NCBI GenBank assembly: GCA_017610305.1
Contig: JAFCCJ010000005.1
Location: forward strand, 1-35,541
Source of the DNA: Candidatus Iainarchaeum sp.
GTDB lineage: Archaea; Iainarchaeota; Iainarchaeia; Iainarchaeales; JAFCCJ01
Length of the DNA stretch: 35,541 bases
Direction of reading: 5' to 3'
Shown: piece after piece, positions 31,194 to 35,541 of the stretch
Numbering within the stretch: position 1 is the first letter of the stretch
Layout of the letters: each line of letters starts with the position of its first letter
Notes under the pieces: generated by a model
The model's database searches: none
Told to the model about the DNA's origin: nothing
What the model saw: the letters and a program-made list of their open reading frames with translations, nothing else
Translations under genes and position numbers: made by a program

Positions 31194-31643
31194 ATGAACC
31201 CTGAACAGATAATCCAATTGATTTTGATAACTCTTGTCCCCTGGATTGAGTTAAGGGGGGCAATCCCTGCAGGAATCATTATGGGCATGGACCCGCTAAC
31301 GGTTTTTCTCATCTCAGTAGTTACAAACATCCTTGTCATTTTCCCGATTTACATTTTCCTTGAATTTATTTTCCCCTATTTTGAATCTCTCCCTATAATT
31401 CAGCCAATTCTTGCAAAAATCAGGTCAAAAACCCAGAAATATGTGGACAAGCATGGTTTTTGGGGATTAATGATTTTTACCGCCATTCCACTCCCCGGGA
31501 GCGGTGCTTACAGTGCCTGTTTAGGAGCCCATCTTTTAAAAATCAGGAAGAGGGATGCAATCCCTGCAATTGTTGTAGGAGTAATAATAGCAGGAATCTT
31601 AGTCACTTTAATTGCGACTGGAGTTTTCAAGCTATTTATTTAG
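31194..31643 (+). CDS. COG2426 / small multidrug export family membrane protein
   Basis: 149 residues from the ATG at 31194 (track GTG at 31185). Sequence order matches the Sm_multidrug_ex family (COG2426): IIQLILITLVPWIELRGAIPAGI with the conserved ELRGAIP, a second hydrophobic segment VFLISVVTNILVIFPIYIFL, then KYVDKHGFWGLMIFTAIPLPGSGAYSACLGAHLL with the conserved PLPGTGA-like motif, and a final helix AIVVGVIIAGILVTLIA. Drug export for the family is only a putative label; the fold resembles DedA-type re-entrant transporters. Its 3' end overlaps that of the convergent mtnP gene by 12 nt. Confidence 0.88.
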   Translation: MNPEQIIQLILITLVPWIELRGAIPAGIIMGMDPLTVFLISVVTNILVIFPIYIFLEFIFPYFESLPIIQPILAKIRSKTQKYVDKHGFWGLMIFTAIPLPGSGAYSACLGAHLLKIRKRDAIPAIVVGVIIAGILVTLIATGVFKLFI

Positions 31644-32423
31644 AATTGAGGTTTTAATGTCCTCTGCACAGGAGCATTGTTTCTCTAGAGAATCAATTTT
31701 TGAAATTGTTTCCAAAAATATTTTTTTCACATTATCAACATTCTTTCCCATCACTCCCATCACTTCATCAATTGTGACAGGGTTGCAAGCCTTATCGAAG
31801 CAATCATAGTCAGTCGCCATAGCAATTACTTGATAATGAATTCCCGTTTCCCTTGCAAGAACGCACTCAGGAACTGTTGACATATTAATCACATCCGCAC
31901 CCCATTGGCGAAACATCAATGATTCGGACCTTGTGCTGAACCTTGGCCCCTCAATAGTAATCACTGTTTTGTTCACATGGTTCTTTATCCCCAATTCCTT
32001 TGCAACATCCGTCATCAGGACCCTCAATTCAGGGCAAAAAGGCGCAGCCATTGGGAGATGGCATACCTTGTCCTTATCGTAAAAGGTGGAATCCCTTTTT
32101 GTTGTCCTGTCAATGAACTGGTCAGGGAAAATAAGATGCCCTGGCTCAATTTCCTTTCGCAATGAACCGCAGGCGCTGGAGGCGAGTATATGCGTCACTC
32201 CCAATTGCTTAAGTGCATCAATATTTGCGCGGTTGGGGACATTTGTAGGCATAATGCTGTGTTTAGGCCCATGCCTTGAGAGAATCGCAACTTCCTTTCC
32301 TCCAATCTTCCCGATTTTGATTTTCGAGGAGGGCTTTCCCCAAGGGGTTGAAACTTCCCTCCCCTCAGCAGCTTTTAGGATTTTCGGATCTTCCAATCCT
32401 GAACCGCCAATAATCCCAATCAT
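31632..32423 (-). CDS. mtnP: S-methyl-5'-thioadenosine phosphorylase
   Basis: 263 residues, class I nucleoside phosphorylase of the MTAP type. Motifs in order: IGIIGGSGLE, LSRHGPKHSIMPTNVPNRANIDAL, SACGSLRKEIEPGHLIFPDQFIDRT, IEGPRFSTRSESLMFRQWGADVINMSTVPE, and AMATDYDC (Asp205/Asp207), where the DYD pattern favours adenine-type (MTAP) over guanine-type (PNP) substrates. It converts methylthioadenosine, and often 5'-deoxyadenosine, with phosphate to adenine and 5-methylthio- or 5-deoxyribose 1-phosphate. Its start overlaps the aldolase stop by four bases, tying both to one salvage pathway. A C-terminal CSC pair is unremarkable. Confidence 0.93.
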   Translation of the reverse strand: MIGIIGGSGLEDPKILKAAEGREVSTPWGKPSSKIKIGKIGGKEVAILSRHGPKHSIMPTNVPNRANIDALKQLGVTHILASSACGSLRKEIEPGHLIFPDQFIDRTTKRDSTFYDKDKVCHLPMAAPFCPELRVLMTDVAKELGIKNHVNKTVITIEGPRFSTRSESLMFRQWGADVINMSTVPECVLARETGIHYQVIAMATDYDCFDKACNPVTIDEVMGVMGKNVDNVKKIFLETISKIDSLEKQCSCAEDIKTSILNK

Positions 32424-33010
32424 TTTCCTTCCTCCAATTCCTTTGCCTTCTCCAGATACTCGAGAGCAAGTTTCCCTGCATCTTCCATGCTTTTTCCCAT
32501 AGCAAAGAAGCCATGCTCCCTTGCAACAATGAACATATTTCCCTCTAATATATTTAATATTTCATTTATTAATTCTATAGTGCCATATTGCGCGAAGTTT
32601 TCCGTAACCGAAATGCCCAATTCAGTCGCATGTTTCAGAATCAGTTCACTATGCCCGTGGAAAATTGCATTCACTTCAGGCAATTTTCCGTAAATTTCCC
32701 AGTGGATGAAAGTTTCGCTGCTGGGTTCACTTAAACCTACAACTTTTGCGCAAAACTTTTCTGTTTCACATCCCTCCACTTCCACCAACTCATTTTCCGA
32801 GCAATTTCCCAAATTGCTTCCTGAGGAGGTGATAATAATCCCGTTCCCGCTACGAAAAGAAAGATTCCCATGCGATTTCTCCCCATCAAGGGGTGCAAGC
32901 CCTGATTCGGAAAACCTCTTACACCATTCAAGCAGTTTAGCAGAATTCGAATTTTCAGGAGCCTTCTTCTCCAGAAAAACCGTTTCAAACTTCGCAACAG
33001 ATTCTGTCAT
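32420..33010 (-). CDS. Class II aldolase (probable 5-deoxyribulose/methylthioribulose 1-phosphate aldolase)
   Basis: 196 residues from the ATG at 33010; the track starts at TTG 33019, outside the best context. Zinc-dependent aldolase landmarks of the FucA/AraD/adducin family: SHGNLSFR and TSSGSNLGNC substrate loops, PSSETFIHWEIY with the catalytic Glu99, FHGHSEL giving zinc ligands His118 and His120, and REHGFFAMGKS giving the third His166. All are intact. Sequence alone does not fix the sugar phosphate. The overlap with mtnP suggests cleavage of 5-deoxyribulose 1-phosphate or methylthioribulose 1-phosphate to dihydroxyacetone phosphate plus an aldehyde, as in the bacterial DHAP shunt. The required isomerase (MtnA) is not in the window. 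Confidence 0.87.
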   Translation of the reverse strand: MTESVAKFETVFLEKKAPENSNSAKLLEWCKRFSESGLAPLDGEKSHGNLSFRSGNGIIITSSGSNLGNCSENELVEVEGCETEKFCAKVVGLSEPSSETFIHWEIYGKLPEVNAIFHGHSELILKHATELGISVTENFAQYGTIELINEILNILEGNMFIVAREHGFFAMGKSMEDAGKLALEYLEKAKELEEGK

Positions 33011-33028
33011 ATCACTCAACCTAAGTGG

Positions 33029-33331
33029 TTATTTTAGCTTGCGTTTTTTCGCTTTACGTCTTTCTCTGCGTTTCCTAGTTGCCCTGTTTGCTATATCTTT
33101 CTTAAGCCCATCAAGCTCCCTAGTAAAAGAATCATGGTGCATTAGATTCGTTACCTCTCCCGACCTATTAACTTCAACACCATTTTTTATGCAGCAATCA
33201 AGATAATTCGCACGGGCCTCTTCCCACTTTGCAAGAGCCTCTCCCTGCAAAGGGATATCGCCCTTTGGCACGAGCTTATCTACCTGCTTCTTTAGCCTTA
33301 TGGCAGTAGTCCTTGTTATTTGGCGAACCAT
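33029..33331 (-). CDS. Hypothetical small basic protein
   Basis: 100 residues, no signal peptide. A helical, charged N-terminus (MVRQITRTTAIRLKKQVDKL) and middle (LAKWEEARANYLDCC) lead to a very basic end, ANRATRKRRERRKAKKRKLK, suggesting binding to RNA, DNA or ribosome; this is inferred from charge only. TATA-like ATTTAATTAC (33350-33360) lies about 24 nt upstream, so the message is probably leaderless. It stops 18 nt before the aldolase start, so it may be first in a three-gene operon with aldolase and mtnP. Family not recognised. Confidence 0.65.
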   Translation of the reverse strand: MVRQITRTTAIRLKKQVDKLVPKGDIPLQGEALAKWEEARANYLDCCIKNGVEVNRSGEVTNLMHHDSFTRELDGLKKDIANRATRKRRERRKAKKRKLK

Positions 33332-33371
33332 AAACTATCAAAAGAATAAAGTAATTAAATGGCTTTCGTGG

Positions 33372-34043
33372 TTAAAAACTGCCCTTCAAACCCTTAATAA
33401 AATTAGGGAAAACCTTTGCTTCTGCCTTTCTCAGATTTTCCTGATATGCGCGCCTGCTGCATTTTGCAAATCCAGCAAGTTCCTCAAGTGTCACATTCCT
33501 CGGCCAGCTGTAATAGTTATGCATTTGCGCAAGTTCCAAAGCACTAAACTGCTTCCCTGTGAGAGGCTCATCATTCTTCCTTTCAACAAAATTTCCTGCT
33601 CTGAAAACTTTCACTTCGCCCAAAATTTCAAGCTCGTTCAAAAGATTAATAAGTTCCTTAGGATTTCTCGCCAGCACCTTATGCCTTTCATAACCATTCT
33701 CCTGAACAATCGGCCCTGTGTAAAGGCAGTTGCCGTTTACAATAGTGTCATAGCTTGAGCCCACACATTTCTGGATTGTTGAGGTAATTGCAGAGTTATC
33801 GGTTTTGCGGAACACCTCAAGATTCATTATTCCCTTATGGCTCTTCACAAAATTCAGATAATTTTCCAGGGAGTTCTTGTCCTGTGCCTTAATATCCCAG
33901 GTCACATGGGCAGTGGTCTTTCCATTTTGCCTTTTCATAATGGTAATTGGCCCCTTCTCCCTTGCAGAAACCTCGGGGAAAGCGGCACTGGATTCAGAGC
34001 CCCAACAATTTTGGTGGTAAACACCCAGTTCAATTTCCTTCAT
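33372..34043 (-). CDS. HTH_10 (bacterio-opsin activator type) transcriptional regulator
   Basis: 223 residues. The C-terminal 50 (161-212) contain the HTH_10 signature: LTGKQFSALELAQMHNYYSWPRNVTLEELAGFAKCSRRAYQENLRKAEAKVF, corresponding to the family's LT.RQ..AL..A...GYFE.PR..TLEELA...GIS..A..E.LRRAE. The N-terminus (MKEIELGVYHQNCWGSES) and middle form a probable sensor domain of the type seen in archaeal HTH_10 proteins (HxxCWxS opening). Signal and targets unknown. TATA-like CTTTAAATAG (34064-34073) lies 26 nt upstream of the ATG, giving a leaderless mRNA. It may regulate neighbours, including the divergent beta-helix gene. Confidence 0.85.
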   Translation of the reverse strand: MKEIELGVYHQNCWGSESSAAFPEVSAREKGPITIMKRQNGKTTAHVTWDIKAQDKNSLENYLNFVKSHKGIMNLEVFRKTDNSAITSTIQKCVGSSYDTIVNGNCLYTGPIVQENGYERHKVLARNPKELINLLNELEILGEVKVFRAGNFVERKNDEPLTGKQFSALELAQMHNYYSWPRNVTLEELAGFAKCSRRAYQENLRKAEAKVFPNFIKGLKGSF

Positions 34044-34063
34044 AATATACCTGCGATTCCGAG

Positions 34064-34073
34064 CTATTTAAAG
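34064..34073 (-). promoter_or_regulatory. TATA-like box of the HTH_10 gene
   Basis: CTTTAAATAG on the minus strand is centred about 26 nt before the ATG at 34043. Confidence 0.55.
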
Positions 34074-34101
34074 CTTACTAATTCACGTTATTAGGTTAAT
34101 A

Positions 34102-34131
34102 CTGGCATAATTTTGGGGTTTGAAATGCCAG
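34102..34131. repeat. Inverted repeat between the HTH_10 regulator and the beta-helix gene
   Basis: CTGGCAT (34102-34108) and ATGCCAG (34125-34131) form a perfect 7-bp inverted repeat with 16-nt spacer, in the centre of a 154-nt divergent gap. The position suits an operator for either gene; a stem-loop is also possible. Confidence 0.4.
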
Positions 34132-34168
34132 AATTTCAGCAGGAATCGGCGATTTAAGCAGGTTAAGT

Positions 34169-34178
34169 ATATATAAAA
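34169..34178 (+). promoter_or_regulatory. TATA-like box of the partial beta-helix gene
   Basis: ATATATAAAA is centred about 25 nt before the ATG at 34198, as for a leaderless message. Its surroundings are AT-rich (GTATATATAAAAAAAAGG). Confidence 0.55.
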
Positions 34179-34197
34179 AAAAGGCGTATTTTTAACG

Positions 34198-35541
34198 ATG
34201 AAAAAGTTAATTTTCGGGATTTTGTTGATTTCCCTTGCAGGTTTTGTTTCTGCAGCAGTTTGCGGAAATGGAATAATGGAAATAGGGGAGCAGTGCGAGG
34301 ATGGAAATGATAATGCAAATGACGGCTGCAGCAATTGTCTGTTTGCGATGCCAACTTCAGGAACTATTTACTATGTCGATATTGATTCAATAGGTGGAAT
34401 CTGTTCAGATTCAAATCCAGGAACAAGGGAACAGCCCTGGTGCACAGTTCAGCATGCAATGGATATTGTTGATGCGGGGCAGGCAGTAATGATTAGGGCC
34501 GGCACTTATGAATGGCTAGATCCAAACTGTACCGCTCCCTGGAATGGCCCGCCGGTAAGGCCGGCAAACAATGGAACTGCTGAAAATCCAATTTTAATAA
34601 TGGCTTATCCAAATGAGAGAACTGTTTTGAGAGCAGACCTTTCAACAAACGCTTGCGGAATAATCGGAACATTATATAATCAATATATTATATTTCAGGG
34701 ATTTGTTGTTGAAAACGGGGAAATTAGAATTATCAAATCCGACCATATTACAGTTAGGGGAAATGAATTAACCGGGGGGCCATGGGCCACGGGTGGGAAT
34801 TATGGAGGAATTGATGTAAGAGGCGCTTCTGATTCCCTTATCCAGTCAAATATTATTCATGGATTCCAAACAGGAACTGCTGCTGGCACTTGTACTTCCT
34901 GTGCTTCAGGAATTTTAACGGGGGGAACAGGTAGTGGAGGTCACTATACTGAAAACAACATTTATGAGAATAATGAGATTTACGACAGTGTTAAAGGGGC
35001 TGTAGGAAAGTGGGAAGGAAATGGAGAAATTTTTAGAAGGAACTATGTTCATGACACTGGTTCAGGAATTGGTTTTGGAGGGGGAAATAATGCCTCTGTT
35101 TATGAAAATATTATAATCGTAGATGGTGTCGGAGTTTCATTTGAAAGGCAGGCAAATTATATTCAAGTATACAACAATACTGTAGAGCCAGGAGATAACT
35201 ATTACTATTCCTGTGGAATATACTACAGCCACTTGGACTATTTGCAAAATGATTGGGACCTTGATTATGCAACAGCTGAATTCTGGAATAACATTGTATT
35301 CAATGCAGGAGATTGTATTTACTTATGCGGTGTATGGCCAGATGGTTCGCCCCCTTCAGAATGTGTAATGCACAGCTATGCAAACCATAATTTATTTTAC
35401 AATTATTCAAGGAGGCTTGCAAGTGGTTATGGCACTCTCCCTGAAACTCACTCCTTAGCAGAGTGGCAGGCCGCCAGTCCTCCCGATGATCAGGATTCTA
35501 TTGAGGCAGAACCATCATTTTCAGATTCATTATACCACTTA
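34198..35541 (+). CDS. Exported beta-helix surface protein (partial, runs off right edge)
   Basis: 448 codons are open to the window end; the track omitted it because there is no stop. Signal peptide MKKLIFGILLISLAGFVSAA, then a DUF4215-type cysteine module (CGNGIMEIGEQCEDGNDNANDGCSNC). A right-handed beta-helix of the pectin-lyase type follows, with many NN/GN turns (ITVRGNELTGG, NNIYENNEIYDS, ENIIIVDG, IQVYNNTVEPG, NNIVFNAGDC). It opens with TIYYVDIDSIGGICSDSNPGTREQPWCTVQHAMDIV, as do parallel beta-helix repeat proteins. It is of the same general class as the protein at 20354 but with a different N-terminal module. Enzyme or adhesin cannot be told; the C-terminus, including any membrane anchor, is outside the window. 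Confidence 0.83.
   Translation, partial: MKKLIFGILLISLAGFVSAAVCGNGIMEIGEQCEDGNDNANDGCSNCLFAMPTSGTIYYVDIDSIGGICSDSNPGTREQPWCTVQHAMDIVDAGQAVMIRAGTYEWLDPNCTAPWNGPPVRPANNGTAENPILIMAYPNERTVLRADLSTNACGIIGTLYNQYIIFQGFVVENGEIRIIKSDHITVRGNELTGGPWATGGNYGGIDVRGASDSLIQSNIIHGFQTGTAAGTCTSCASGILTGGTGSGGHYTENNIYENNEIYDSVKGAVGKWEGNGEIFRRNYVHDTGSGIGFGGGNNASVYENIIIVDGVGVSFERQANYIQVYNNTVEPGDNYYYSCGIYYSHLDYLQNDWDLDYATAEFWNNIVFNAGDCIYLCGVWPDGSPPSECVMHSYANHNLFYNYSRRLASGYGTLPETHSLAEWQAASPPDDQDSIEAEPSFSDSLYHL

Noticed and set aside
32706-33206. 166-aa plus-strand ORF
   Set aside because: Antisense over the class II aldolase and the basic protein gene, both of which have supported starts.
1-35541. CRISPR array, insertion sequences, integrase, rRNA
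   Set aside because: No regularly spaced direct repeats, no transposase or recombinase motifs in any long ORF, no rRNA-like stretches were seen.

Overview
The window reads as archaeal chromosome. Most genes have an AT-rich TATA-like box about 25-27 nt upstream of the start codon and so look leaderless. Internal operon genes carry GGTGA/GAGGG ribosome binding sites. One tRNA has a 22-nt intron inside a textbook bulge-helix-bulge. The gene families are also archaeal in flavour: a geranylgeranyl-reductase-family enzyme, an HTH_10 (bacterio-opsin activator type) regulator, a KaiC/RAD55-like ATPase, a Tad/archaellum-type secretion ATPase and COG2426. Small genes, many exported proteins without recognisable families, and CGDGxC-type cysteine modules suggest a poorly characterised (perhaps DPANN or other uncultivated) lineage. 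That placement is inference.

Layout. 1-1577: a partial Pro/Lys-rich membrane protein and a divergent membrane protein share one promoter. 1644-6104: a very large exported, C-terminally anchored protein whose reading frame is cut by a single in-frame TAA at 4212-4214. 9177-6109 (minus): a tight operon of pdxS, pdxT (pyridoxal phosphate synthesis), a cysteine-repeat membrane-anchored protein and a basic unknown protein. 9254-9811: unknown basic protein. 13338-9828 (minus): three-gene pilus/secretion engine. Its ATPase carries an N-terminal ferredoxin domain with 16 cysteines arranged for four [4Fe-4S] clusters; two GspF/TadC-type membrane proteins follow. 13438-13979: RHH antitoxin/RelE-type toxin pair with a perfect 16-bp operator palindrome. 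18473-13985 (minus): two exported, membrane-anchored, cysteine-module proteins followed by a KaiC-like ATPase. 18531-20351: small zinc-ribbon protein, a candidate structured RNA, a coiled-coil protein with a DUF192 protein, and a cis-prenyltransferase. 23581-20354 (minus): large modular beta-helix surface protein. 23696-24829: geranylgeranyl reductase family. 27123-24847 (minus): VWA surface protein. 27261-27167 (minus): tRNA-Gln(CUG). 27327-27683: small DUF1616-like membrane protein. 31004-27693 (minus): fibronectin-III surface protein. 31194-31643: COG2426 transporter-like protein. 33331-31632 (minus): unknown basic protein, class II aldolase and methylthioadenosine phosphorylase. 34043-33372 (minus): HTH_10 regulator. 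34198-end: a second, partial beta-helix surface protein.

How it fits together. About a third to a half of the window encodes the cell exterior: at least six large signal-peptide proteins, several with a single C-terminal membrane anchor. Two of them share a membrane-proximal domain and two others share CGDGxC cysteine modules. The ferredoxin-ATPase/TadB/TadC set plus the nearby KaiC-like ATPase resemble in outline the FlaI/FlaJ/FlaH core of archaella and type IV pili, but no pilin or prepilin peptidase is visible here. Housekeeping functions are PLP synthesis, isoprenoid lipid metabolism (cis-prenyltransferase, GGR) and salvage of methylthioadenosine/5'-deoxyadenosine. No CRISPR array, insertion sequence, rRNA or integrase was seen.
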